From contig JAFKEQ010000003.1 of assembly GCA_017308575.1 (NCBI GenBank), positions 744,001-808,000 of the forward strand: a DNA stretch of 64,000 nt, written 5' to 3'. Made by a program: the position numbers and the translations under genes. The notes under the pieces are model-generated. The model ran no database searches and was not told where the DNA came from. It saw nothing but the letters and a program-made list of their open reading frames with translations. Numbering within the stretch: position 1 is the stretch's first letter; each line of letters opens with the position of its first letter. The stretch comes from Afipia sp. (GTDB lineage Bacteria > Pseudomonadota > Alphaproteobacteria > Rhizobiales > Xanthobacteraceae). This document shows, in pieces, positions 27,421-35,342 of the stretch.

Positions 27421-28361
27421 GCTTGGAAGCGGTCATCTCCAACTACATCGCGCACCAACGTTCGCTCGGCAAGCGCTACCGGCACGAGGCAACCACCCTG
27501 GCTGCATTTGGAAGATCGATCGGGGACATAGCGATCCAGGACGTTCGACCCGAGATGATCCTGCGCTTCGTGGACCGGGACGGAACGGGCTACGAGACGA
27601 GAAGCAAGAAGTATCGTGCGTTGTCTTATCTGTTTCTTTTTGCTGTCACCCGCCATTACCTGCGCACGTCTCCGATGCCGAAGCGCCCGCGCAAGCGGGT
27701 TTACTCGGCCTACGTCCCCTACATCTATTCGGAATCGGAGCTTAAGCGGCTTCTCGCGGCGATCCCGGCCGCGACTGCAAATCCACAATCTGGAATCGAC
27801 GCCGATACGCTGCGCACATTCCTGTTGCTGCTGTACGGAGCCGGGTTGCGGCGCGGAGAAGCGATGCGTCTCAAAATCGCGGATGTCGATCTGCCGCAAT
27901 CGCTGATACACGTTCGGGGAACGAAGTTCTTCAAGAGCCGCATCGTTCCCCTCAGCGTCAGCCTGACGGGTATAATACGGACGTTCATGGCGAGGTCTGG
28001 CAACCATTATTCCGCCGGCCGCGACAGCAGGCTCTTTTCCACCCGCAGCGGAACGGCGCTGAGCGACACCGGCCTCGGAGTTGCTTTCCGTCGCTCATGC
28101 GCGATCGCAGGCATTCATAGAGACGGTGGTAGCCGCAACCAGCCTCGAATGCACGATCTCAGGCATTCCGCGGCGGTCCACCGAGTGACCGCATGGTATC
28201 GCAGCGATGTCGACCTGAACGATCTTCTGCCCAAGCTGGCGACCTACCTCGGCCATGTGGGGCTCTCCGGGACACAGCGCTACCTGACGATGACGCAGGA
28301 CCTGCTGGCCGAAGCCGGTGCCCGCTTCGAGGCGTTCGCGGGAGGGCATCGTCATGGTTGA
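27417..28361 (+). CDS. ritB: Tyrosine recombinase, second gene of the RIT trio
   Basis: 314 residues. The core-binding region is near the N-terminus (ISNYIAHQRSLGKRYRHE). Catalytic residues: Arg in YGAGLRRGEAMRL, His-x-x-Arg in MHDLRHSAAVHR, His in YLGHVGLSGTQ and Tyr in RYLTMT. The spacing between the HxxR and GH motifs is longer than in XerC-type enzymes, a feature of this recombinase class. Start and stop overlap the neighbouring genes, showing translational coupling. Confidence 0.9.
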   Translation: MSLEAVISNYIAHQRSLGKRYRHEATTLAAFGRSIGDIAIQDVRPEMILRFVDRDGTGYETRSKKYRALSYLFLFAVTRHYLRTSPMPKRPRKRVYSAYVPYIYSESELKRLLAAIPAATANPQSGIDADTLRTFLLLLYGAGLRRGEAMRLKIADVDLPQSLIHVRGTKFFKSRIVPLSVSLTGIIRTFMARSGNHYSAGRDSRLFSTRSGTALSDTGLGVAFRRSCAIAGIHRDGGSRNQPRMHDLRHSAAVHRVTAWYRSDVDLNDLLPKLATYLGHVGLSGTQRYLTMTQDLLAEAGARFEAFAGGHRHG

Positions 28362-29349
28362 CCAGATCTCGGCGGGATACTGGATACGCCGTTTCCTCAT
28401 GGACTACGCCACATCGGAACGGAACCTGTCGCCCAACACCTGCGCGAGCTATCGCGATATGCTCGTTTTGCTCCTGCCTTACGCGGCGACGCGCAAAGGC
28501 GTGGCGACCGACGCCCTGTCAGTGACAGACCTGTCGGCCGAACTCGTGCGTAGCTTTCTCGTCCACCTGGAGAACGGACGGAAGTGCTGCACATCCACGC
28601 GGAATCAACGGCTCGCATCGATCCATGCGCTGGCGCGATTCATCGGCGAACACAGCCCGCAGCATATCGAATGGTGCAGCCAGGTTCGGATGATACCGAT
28701 GAAGAAGGGCACCACGGCCAGCCTGACCTATCTTGAGAAGTCGGAGATGGATGGCCTGCTTGCCGCGCCGGATCAATCATTGAGGCAGGGCCAGCGCGAC
28801 CATGCCATGTTGTTGTTCCTCTACAACTCCGGCGCTCGTGCAAGCGAGGCGGCCTCCCTCCAAATCGCCGACATAGACTGGCACTCCAGGTCGGTGCGGA
28901 TAACGGGCAAGGGCTCCAAGCAGCGCCGGTGTCCACTCTGGGCAACGACGCTGAGGCATCTCCGGCATCTTGCCGGCGAACGCCCGGCGGAGACCAACCT
29001 GTTCCTGAACTGTCGCGGGGAGCCCCTGACCCGCTATGGCATCCACACGCTCGTCGAGCGTTATGTGACGAAGTTGTGCGCCTCGATGCCATCGCTAGAA
29101 GGCAAGCGGATCAGTCCGCATGTCATTCGTCACACGACTGCCACCCATCTTCTTCAGGCGGGCGTCGACATCAACACGATCCGCGCATGGCTCGGGCATG
29201 TCTCCCTCAACACCACGAACATCTATGCCGAAACCGATCTCGCCACGAAGAAGCGGGCATTGGAAACGCTGGCGGGAGGAAAAGCGCGCCGATCAACCGG
29301 AGGCTGGTCGCGCCAGGCAGATTTGATGGCCTTCCTGCGATCTCTATAG
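28354..29349 (+). CDS. ritC: Tyrosine recombinase, third gene of the RIT trio
   Basis: 331 residues from ATG 28354, overlapping ritB by 8 bases. XerD-like N-terminal domain (FLMDYATSERNLSPNTCASY), then the catalytic domain with Arg (YNSGARASEAASL), His-x-x-Arg (PHVIRHTTATHLL), His (WLGHVSLNTTN) and Tyr (IYAETD). Like its partners it keeps every catalytic residue, so the element is probably active. Confidence 0.9.
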   Translation: MVDQISAGYWIRRFLMDYATSERNLSPNTCASYRDMLVLLLPYAATRKGVATDALSVTDLSAELVRSFLVHLENGRKCCTSTRNQRLASIHALARFIGEHSPQHIEWCSQVRMIPMKKGTTASLTYLEKSEMDGLLAAPDQSLRQGQRDHAMLLFLYNSGARASEAASLQIADIDWHSRSVRITGKGSKQRRCPLWATTLRHLRHLAGERPAETNLFLNCRGEPLTRYGIHTLVERYVTKLCASMPSLEGKRISPHVIRHTTATHLLQAGVDINTIRAWLGHVSLNTTNIYAETDLATKKRALETLAGGKARRSTGGWSRQADLMAFLRSL

Positions 29350-29408
29350 GCGATCAATATGTGGCGCGCTTCGCGCAAGTCGTGCTCGTAAACGGCATCA
29401 ATCCGCCC

Positions 29409-29441
29409 GTGCGCCACATATCCCCGCTCGCCACATAAATG
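29409..29441 (-). repeat. Right terminal inverted repeat of the RIT element
   Basis: 33 bases, the perfect inverted copy of 26053-26085. Its outer end touches the ATG at which the interrupted gene resumes. Confidence 0.9.
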
Positions 29442-29765
29442 CTGGCGCTTGCCGCCGCACGCTTTGCCTATGGCACCGGCGCGGGATGGATCGGCGCCGG
29501 AATCGTCGGCCTTGTCGCTGGCGCGGCGTCGTTCGGCATTCTGACGGTTCTGTTTGCGACATTGCGCGCGCCGATCCTGCGGATCGCATTGGCGCTCATT
29601 TTCGCCGCGCCGGCCGCCGTGGCGGGCTACGCGCTCGTGCATGGCGTCACCGCCGAGGCGGTGCCGTCGCCCGTCTGGCGGCAAATCTTCTGTCTCGCAG
29701 GCGGCGCGCTGGTTGGCGCTGCCGCCGCGATGCGGCTGGCGGCGTCGGCCGCCTCGCAAAGCTGA
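29439..29765 (+). pseudogene. 3' part of the small membrane protein gene split by the RIT element
   Basis: The frame encodes LALAAARFAYGTGAGWIGAG and three or so further hydrophobic helices, continuing the 5' part at 25937. An ATG at the junction could allow expression of this half by itself, but no ribosome site precedes it. No known domain. Confidence 0.7.
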
Positions 29766-29787
29766 CCCGCATTTCTGACCGGCACGG

Positions 29788-30489
29788 CTACCGGCGCACC
29801 GAATATTCCGTGCCGCTCTTGAGCGGGATCAGCATGGAATCGAAATCGTTGGCGCGATCGCGCATATAGGCGAGATAGTCTTTGAAGTTGCCTCGCAAGC
29901 CGCCGACATCGTCGGTCAACACCACGCCGCCCGGACGAATGCGCGGCGTCAGCAGCTTCACAACGTCGAGTGCCCGCATCGGAAAGCCATCGTTAAGCAC
30001 AAGGTCGATATCGGCCGGATCGGTCGCAAGGCTTGCCAGTGCATCGCCCTCGCGCACGTCGATCAGATCGGCAAGACCCGCTTCCTCGAAATTCCGCCGC
30101 GCGATGCGTGCCTTGTCGGGCACGATCTCCGTCGTCACGACACGACCGCCGCCATTGGCGCGCACGGCCGCAGCGAGCCACAGCGTCGACAGTCCGAAGG
30201 ACGTGCCGAACTCGACCACCGTGCGCGCGCGGAGCGCTCGCGCCGTCAGATAAGCAAACGCGCCCTGGGCTTCGATGATGGCAATGTATTTGTCGGCATA
30301 GAATCCGGCCATTTCGCTTTCCGCGAAGGGGATGAAGCGCCGACGCACATAAGACAGAACGTGCGGCAGGAAGTGGCGAATGATCGAGAGATGCTGACGG
30401 TTGGCCTCACCGTGGAGTCGTCGCAGCACCGTTGCGATGCGCGCGTCCTCGAGGACGGCGAACGGATCATCACGGATGGGAGTCGTCAT
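29788..30489 (-). CDS. SAM-dependent O-methyltransferase-like protein
   Basis: 233 residues. The class I methyltransferase fold is visible: motif I VVEFGTSFGLSTLWLA (about 92-107), the acidic residue closing the next strand (VVTTEIVPDKARIARRNF), and VLNDGFP near 160 as motif IV. It resembles the small caffeoyl-CoA-type O-methyltransferases. It is a lone gene facing opposite to the flanking module and does not look like mobile-element backbone. Substrate unknown. Confidence 0.82.
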   Translation of the reverse strand: MTTPIRDDPFAVLEDARIATVLRRLHGEANRQHLSIIRHFLPHVLSYVRRRFIPFAESEMAGFYADKYIAIIEAQGAFAYLTARALRARTVVEFGTSFGLSTLWLAAAVRANGGGRVVTTEIVPDKARIARRNFEEAGLADLIDVREGDALASLATDPADIDLVLNDGFPMRALDVVKLLTPRIRPGGVVLTDDVGGLRGNFKDYLAYMRDRANDFDSMLIPLKSGTEYSVRR

Positions 30490-31386
30490 CTGCAGATCCT
30501 ACATCGTAAGCGGTTCGATGAACGCCGTTGCTCCGAGTCATCATAACGGCGAGGGATCGTCATTTCTTCCTCTGTAGTTCAGAACGTCTCTTGAGAGGGT
30601 TTGGGCGTCGCCCCTTCGGGCCGGGCTCTACGCGCCGCCTGCGGCGGCTTCCGAAGCCCCTTGCGGGTCTTCGCCTTCGGTGACGATCCCCTGACGCGAA
30701 GAACGGCGGCGGCGGACCTTTCGCCAACGCCCCGGTTTGCGGGTGCTTCGCTTGCGCCGGTGTCAGTCGGCGCGAATTTGTCGGATGCAGATGAAGCGAT
30801 CTCGCGGCTCTGGTTCTCGGCCACGCCCGCATGGTGCAATCGAGGCCGGGAACGACGGGTCGTCGCAAATCGCTTGTTTGAGCGACCATCGCGCAGGCCA
30901 TGCTGCGGTCTCACGGCGCTGAACACGGTGGGACGGCGAGCGAAGGGCGGAGGATCTGGGACGCCTTCCGGGTTGTCGCAGACGGAGACGTTCAGGACTT
31001 CAACCGGCGTTGAGGTTCGGCTCTCTGTTTGATCGAGCGCGAAGTGTCAGTCGGTGCGAGGCGGTGAAAGCGTTTCTCCGATCGCCGCCGCCATATCGCA
31101 GTTTCCTCTGTCTGTCTGTTGCACGCCGCGACCCAAGGGCGTCCTCGATTCGTTTGGTCTGACCGAAGACCGGCGACGAAGCGCGTCGCCTCGATCTTTA
31201 TCCCGCAACGTTCGTCGCCAGCTTTTTTCCGCCGCCTTCGGCTTTGCATCGCGAAGCAAAAAAGCCGTCGCCGGCCGCCCTCCACGTTGTTCCGGCCCCA
31301 AGGGGTGCGGGCCGATCGTCCCCGGTCGGTCGACCACCATCGAGGCCGCGATGGTCGCGGCCCGATCAGCAGAAGGAAACTACGAC
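30490..31386 (+). other. Long gap with structured leader of the DUF736 gene; no gene seen
   Basis: Both strands show open frames here, but they are Arg/Pro/Ala-rich and without ribosome sites, so I reject them. The phrase GTGTCAGTCGG followed by GCGAA or GCGAG occurs at about 30762 and 31045, a weak direct repeat. Nearer the DUF736 start, hairpins can form (GGTCTGACCGAAGACC near 31166 and CCATCGAGGCCGCGATGG near 31337). This suggests a structured 5' leader of a few hundred bases. Confidence 0.4.
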
Positions 31387-31698
31387 ATGGCTACGATCGG
31401 CTCTTTCACCCGCACCGACGACGGCTTCGCTGGCTCGGTCAAGACCCTCACGCTCAACGTCAAGTCGGTGAAGTTCGTCCCCGTCGAGAGCGACAATGAG
31501 AAGGGTCCCACCTTCCGCATCCTCGCCGGAGCCACCGAGTTCGGGGCGGCGTGGAAGAGGACCTCGCGCGACCTGCGCGACTATCACTCGGTTAAGCTCG
31601 ACGATCCGTCGTTCCCGGCCCCGATCTATGCGAGCCTGGTCGCGACCGACACCGAGGGCGAGTTCGCACTCATCTGGTCGCGACGCGCTGCCGACTGA
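31387..31698 (+). CDS. DUF736 domain protein (first of two)
   Basis: 103 residues beginning [20 protein letters not shown], with the family's [16 protein letters not shown] core and the ending FALIWSR. DUF736 proteins are small beta-rich proteins found in nearly all ICEs and plasmids of rhizobia and sphingomonads; their function is unknown. Ribosome site AGAAGGAAA. A second family member is in the transfer operon at 39834. A terminator follows 14 bases after the stop. Confidence 0.9.
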   Translation: MATIGSFTRTDDGFAGSVKTLTLNVKSVKFVPVESDNEKGPTFRILAGATEFGAAWKRTSRDLRDYHSVKLDDPSFPAPIYASLVATDTEGEFALIWSRRAAD

Positions 31699-31711
31699 CA
31701 CCAGCCAAAGC

Positions 31712-31740
31712 GAAGCCCCGCACAAGCGGGGCTTCGTTGT
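31712..31740 (+). terminator. Terminator after DUF736
   Basis: Perfect 10-bp stem GAAGCCCCGC / GCGGGGCTTC with loop ACAA, followed by GTTGT. Confidence 0.7.
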
Positions 31741-31775
31741 GCTCATGTCCGCCGCCACCAACAAGAGAATAAGGT

Positions 31776-32066
31776 GAGCTGCGCTCGCATTGTTCTGATC
31801 GGCTGCGGCGAGAGCCTTGCCGATCCGATGGGGAGCCAAGGGGTCTTACCCCTTGCTCCCCGCAAATGCCGCCTGTTGCGGAGCAGGGCCGCGGTCTCGC
31901 AAAGCGGCCGATCACCACGACCACATCACCATCGTCATCCGCTCCGCTCGCCTCGCAGCCCGGCCCCGCGCGCCGGCATGTGCCCCCTCCATCCCCGCGC
32001 GCTCACGCGCCCCCGGAAGGCATGTCGGGGGACATGCCTTCGGCATTAACAGGAAAGGACACAGCC
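31776..32066 (+). promoter_or_regulatory. Structured 5' leader of the DUF932 gene (copy B of a repeated leader)
   Basis: About 291 bases, collinear with the ParB-like gene leader at 22607. Hairpins: GATCGGC/GCCGATC (31797-31825), a GGGGAGC-CAAGGGG/CCCCTTGCTCCCC stem with one bulge (31830-31861) and GGCATGT/ACATGCC (32019-32038). The second and third stems differ in sequence from copy A but keep pairing. The block GCGCTCACGCGCCCCCGG is identical in both. The ribosome site AGGAAAGGA follows the last hairpin. Confidence 0.7.
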
Positions 32067-33266
32067 ATGAACGTCATCAGCAGCAGCCAGAACCTACAGC
32101 AGGCCGTGAACGGCGGTTTCCGCGTGGACATCTCGCGCGGGCAGCGTATCGGCCGCGTATCGTCGGAATGGTTTTCGCGTCCCGATGATGAGCGTTATTT
32201 GTCGCTCACCGAGCTTTACGACGCCGTGAAGACGCGAGCGGATCGCGCGAAGGCCCGCACCGTGGAGAGCCGCGCCGTGCGGGTGGAAGCGAGCCGGGAA
32301 AATTCGGAGCGGCTTGCGTTGATCGTACCGGGACAGGACCAGCCCGTTGCGCCCACGTATTGGAGTTTCGGGCAGTTGTGCAGCCTTGTCGGCGCGCCCG
32401 CGACCTATATGCGGCAGCTTCCCGCGCCGCTGGCAGGCATCAACCTACAGCATGGCTTGCTGTCACATCGCGCCGAGCTTGTGAAAACCTTGGAAGCGGA
32501 GGACGGTCGCATTGAATTGCGCGCCGTGACCGGGCCGGACTATGGCCGCATTTGGGATCACGAGCTTGTCGCCGCTGTCATGCGCATTGCTGGCAACGGC
32601 ACGGGTGACACCATGTGGAAGGTGCCCGGCATGCTGGATTGGGCGACCATGACGCACAATCCTTTCGTGGACATCACGAAGGACACCACCACGCTTTACG
32701 CTTCGGACAGGGACGTTTTTCTTTTCCTTGTCGACGATACGCATCCCATCGAAGCGGGACGCCTGCCGAACGGAGAGCCGGATTTGTATTTCCGGGGCTT
32801 CTATTGCTGGAATAGCGAAGTCGGATCGAAGACACTTGGCATCGCGTCATTCTATCTTCGCGCGGTTTGTATGAACCGCAATCTGTGGGGCGTGGAAGGA
32901 TTCGAGGAAATCAGCATCCGACACAGCAAGTTTGCCGCGCAGCGTTTTGCCCATGAGGCGGCGCCCGCGTTGACGAGCTTCGCCAATTCCTCGCCCGCAC
33001 CGTTTGTGGCCGGCATCAAGGCGGCGCGCGAGCGGATCGTTGCCCGCACCGATGACGACCGCGAAACCTTCCTGCGCAAGCGCGGGTTCAGCAAGGCCGA
33101 GACCGGCAAGATCATCGAGACGGTTTTGCAGGAGGAAGGCCGCCCGCCGGAAAGCATCTTTGATTTCGTGCAGGGCATGACGGCGCATGCGCGCAGCAAG
33201 GCGCATCAGGATACGCGCCTTGAACTGGAGGGGAAAGCAAAGACCTTGCTGGAAAAGGCCGCCTGA
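32067..33266 (+). CDS. DUF932 domain protein
   Basis: 399 residues. The DUF932 core runs from about residue 85 to 330: FGQLCSLVGAPATYMRQLP, RAVTGPDYGRIWDHELV and LYASDRDVFLFLVDD. The family resembles phage and plasmid proteins near recombination and anti-restriction genes, and its role is unproven. The gene has the same leader type as the ParB-like gene, so the two are probably controlled together. A perfect hairpin follows at 33358. Confidence 0.88.
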   Translation: MNVISSSQNLQQAVNGGFRVDISRGQRIGRVSSEWFSRPDDERYLSLTELYDAVKTRADRAKARTVESRAVRVEASRENSERLALIVPGQDQPVAPTYWSFGQLCSLVGAPATYMRQLPAPLAGINLQHGLLSHRAELVKTLEAEDGRIELRAVTGPDYGRIWDHELVAAVMRIAGNGTGDTMWKVPGMLDWATMTHNPFVDITKDTTTLYASDRDVFLFLVDDTHPIEAGRLPNGEPDLYFRGFYCWNSEVGSKTLGIASFYLRAVCMNRNLWGVEGFEEISIRHSKFAAQRFAHEAAPALTSFANSSPAPFVAGIKAARERIVARTDDDRETFLRKRGFSKAETGKIIETVLQEEGRPPESIFDFVQGMTAHARSKAHQDTRLELEGKAKTLLEKAA

Positions 33267-33357
33267 AACCAAATGACCGCGCGGAGGATCACCCTTCGCG
33301 CGATCACTCAGGGACCGAATACGTGCGGTTTTCTACTAGAACAACGTAGCCGATTGT

Positions 33358-33385
33358 CCGCCGATCCGTAAGTCCGGATCGGCGG
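33358..33385 (+). other. GC-rich hairpin after DUF932
   Basis: Perfect 11-bp stem CCGCCGATCCG / CGGATCGGCGG with a six-base loop and no T-tract. Like the hairpins at 25110 and 25882, it may mark the end of the module's transcript. Confidence 0.45.
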
Positions 33386-33512
33386 CGCGGCCGCGCCTGG
33401 ACGGCACGGCCGCCGCTCGCCGGGCTGCGCCCGGCTCGCGATTCCACACACGAACTCTCCAATTGTCCGATCAGAAATCACGCGCTTGCGCGGGGTCTCG
33501 GCTTGGCGATGG

Positions 33513-33728
33513 TCAGCGCTTCTGCGCCCGGATCAGGTCACAGGGATCGACGCCAAGCGCCTCCGCGACTTTGCCCAGAACGCTGACGCTCGCCGAGACC
33601 GCGCCGCGCTCGATCGAGCCGATATAGCGCATGCTCAAGCCTGAGCGCTCCGCCAGCTCTTCCTGCGTCAGTTTCTTGTCATAGCGCAGCCGACGCATGT
33701 TGATCGCCATGACCTCCTTAAGGTCCAT
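33513..33728 (-). CDS. qseC: QseC-like XRE-family regulator of ICE transfer
   Basis: 71 residues, essentially one helix-turn-helix domain of the Cro/XRE class (MRRLRYDKKLTQEELAERSG, then SMRYIGSIERGAVSASVSVL). It faces away from the qseM-like gene, with two palindromic operators between. In ICEMlSymR7A of Mesorhizobium, QseC binds two such operators and switches qseM off or on. The same size, orientation and operator arrangement here support the name. Confidence 0.8.
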   Translation of the reverse strand: MDLKEVMAINMRRLRYDKKLTQEELAERSGLSMRYIGSIERGAVSASVSVLGKVAEALGVDPCDLIRAQKR

Positions 33729-33749
33729 GACGCATCGGAGCCAGAATCG

Positions 33750-33777
33750 GAACGATCGTTCTAGGAATGATCGTTCC
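33750..33777. promoter_or_regulatory. Tandem QseC operators between qseC and qseM
   Basis: Two adjacent palindromes: perfect GAACGATCGTTC (33750-33761) and near-perfect GGAATGATCGTTCC (33764-33777), with centres 15 bases apart. They lie 22-49 bases before qseC and about 180 before qseM. A site pair of unequal strength is the basis of the known QseC switch. Confidence 0.75.
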
Positions 33778-33954
33778 TATTCGGTATGGTCCGGGGATGG
33801 CACTCGCCGCAGATTCGTCGCGGCGGACGATGTGCTCGTGCCTCCGCGGCATGACGTCATTCCGTCTTCGCGACGGGACTACTGTCGCAATTCTATTGCG
33901 GGCCGGGCGGATAACCTATTTGTGAGGATGGGGAACGGGTTCGGGGACACGCCG

Positions 33955-34218
33955 ATGAATAAGTCCGCCTTCAAGGACAGCCCACCGCTGACCGACCGGG
34001 TGAATGCCTACGATGAAGCCCATCTCGCCACCTATCTCCGGCTGCTCGACGCGGCCGACGAAGGCGCCGATTGGCGCGAGGTGGTCAAGATCGTCTTCGG
34101 CCTCGATGCCGAGGCCGATCCGGAGCGCGCGAAGCAGATGCACGACAGTCATTTGGCCCGTGCGCGCTGGATGACGGAGCATGGCTATCGGCATCTTCTC
34201 CAGCCGCGGATGCAGTGA
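33955..34218 (+). CDS. qseM: QseM-like antiactivator (DUF2285 fold)
   Basis: 87 residues. From about residue 20 it follows the DUF2285 pattern: YLRLLDAADEGADWREVV, a short insertion, then ARARWMTEHGYRHLL. In ICEMlSymR7A, QseM is a small DUF2285 protein that binds and blocks both TraR and FseA, keeping excision off in most cells. Here it is followed 145 bases on by fseA and preceded by divergent qseC, the arrangement expected. No traR or traI is in the window. Confidence 0.8.
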   Translation: MNKSAFKDSPPLTDRVNAYDEAHLATYLRLLDAADEGADWREVVKIVFGLDAEADPERAKQMHDSHLARARWMTEHGYRHLLQPRMQ

Positions 34219-34362
34219 GCCCCGCGCTGGATAGCCACCCGGTATGCAACCCAGGATTGTTCGTCCGGCGGACGCCTCACATTCCGATTATCTGCCTTCC
34301 AGCCCTTCTTTCGGCCCCGATACTCGAATCATTCCCAAGAAACCGGGCTGGGAGGAAACAAC

Positions 34363-35179
34363 ATGGAGCCGCTTCAAGACTGGCGATCGCCGCAATTTGA
34401 GACCGAACTGGGCCACCTCGATCGTGGCGGCGTGAGTTTCGAGTTTCTCCGCCGCAACAGCCAATACCGGCAGGACTACGCAACCGCGCTGACGGAGATC
34501 GCCGCCGGCGGCACGACGAGGACGGAAGCCATCGCCCGACTCTCGCGCCGCTGGGGGTTGGCGTTTCCCAGCCGACCCTTCTGCATCGGCCGTGACGGCG
34601 CATCCTGTGTGGCAGGCGCAATGCTTCCCTGCCACGCTGATTGTCACTGCTGCCCCGGACGGCTTCGCGGCTACTTCGCTGCCTGATCGGCGCGCGCTGC
34701 CCATCCTCGGCGAACTGACTGCCGATGGCTTCCACGCCATCGCCGCCGACGACGAGGGCGATCACCAGCTCTGGTTCAACATCGGTACGGAGCCGGTTCA
34801 TGCGGCGATCGTCCTTCCGATCGATCCGCATTTTTGGTGGCGACATCGCAATGCCGGTCGCCTGGTGCGGCGGCTGGAGGGAAGGCACGCCGGCCGCTGG
34901 CCGCAAGAGCAACGCCTGTCCCGATTCCAGCTCCATCGCGCCGCGTTGATGCTGCGCGCATGGGACGGCGTCGAGTCCGGCGCGTCGCGCCGTATCGTCG
35001 CCGGGCTCCTCCTCAACAGCAATGTCGAAACGCTGCGCGCGATCGACTGGAAGAACGCGCCCGAGCGACGCCAGCTCGCGCGCATCCTGAAAGCCTCCCG
35101 CGACATGATCGAGGGCGGCTATCTGCGCTGGCTCGTCAGTGCTGGGCGAAGTGCAAATAGTGTGGACCCCGGCGTTTGA
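34363..35179 (+). CDS. fseA: FseA-like ICE excision activator made by +1 ribosomal frameshift (DUF6499-DUF2285)
   Basis: Two overlapping frames make one protein. Frame one (from ATG 34363, AGGAAAC upstream) encodes DUF6499: DWRSPQFETELGHLDRGGVS, then SRRWGLAF. At 34564 the codon TTT is followed by C; a +1 slip from TTT to TTC moves into the second frame (PADPSASAVTAHPVWQAQ...), which carries DUF2285 (MLRAWDGVESGASRRIVAGL, GGYLRWLV). The product would be about 271 residues. Mesorhizobium FseA is made by just this UUU-to-UUC slip of tRNA-Phe in a conserved motif, and it activates rdfS. Without the slip, frame one stops at 34686. Written as one CDS, position 34567 is skipped. Confidence 0.8.
34564..34567 (+). 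promoter_or_regulatory. +1 frameshift site TTTC of fseA
   Basis: Zero-frame codons here read GCG TTT CCC. Slippage of one base puts TTC in the P site, then CCA GCC in the new frame, which joins the two conserved domains. An extra G in the nearby GGGGG run could also explain the frame change, but the TTTC in the WGLAF context matches the described signal. Confidence 0.7.
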
Positions 35180-35194
35180 AGCGCCGGGGTCCAC
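35162..35194. other. Perfect 13-bp hairpin at the fseA stop
   Basis: Stem GTGGACCCCGGCG / CGCCGGGGTCCAC with a seven-base loop that contains the fseA stop codon. No T-tract follows. It could be a terminator of weak type or the scar of a small mobile repeat; the last ten residues of FseA come from it and are probably not original. Confidence 0.5.
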
Positions 35195-35342
35195 TGGAAT
35201 ACCCGGTGCGGATCATGAATCTGGCCAGATCACAGCTTTGTCGCGGAATCCGCTATTCGGAAGCTCGGCCCCACTTCAGCCACCAGCGGAAGGCAAGCCC
35301 GTTGCGGATTGGCTTGAGCCCTCATTGTGAAAGGAATGCTGC

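Larger units (their letters stand above)
26027..29438. mobile_element. RIT element (recombinases in trio)
   Basis: About 3.4 kb carrying three overlapping tyrosine recombinase genes in one direction, flanked by perfect 33-bp inverted repeats (26053-26085 and 29409-29441). The motif CGCCACATA or its complement occurs about six times at the two ends, as expected for recombinase-binding arrays. At the left, 26 bases lie outside the repeat and include the near-palindrome TTATGTGGCC-GGCCACGTAA. Removing the element and one ATG restores a continuous membrane-protein frame. No cargo gene is present. Confidence 0.85.

Noticed and set aside
30579..31032. Overlapping 113-143-residue frames in the gap before DUF736
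   Set aside because: Low-complexity Arg/Pro/Ala/Ser composition, on both strands equally, without ribosome sites.
34363..34686. fseA as a pseudogene with a simple frameshift
   Set aside because: The frame change falls at TTTC in the conserved WGLAF context, the known +1 slip signal, and both halves are intact and flanked by qseC/qseM and rdfS.
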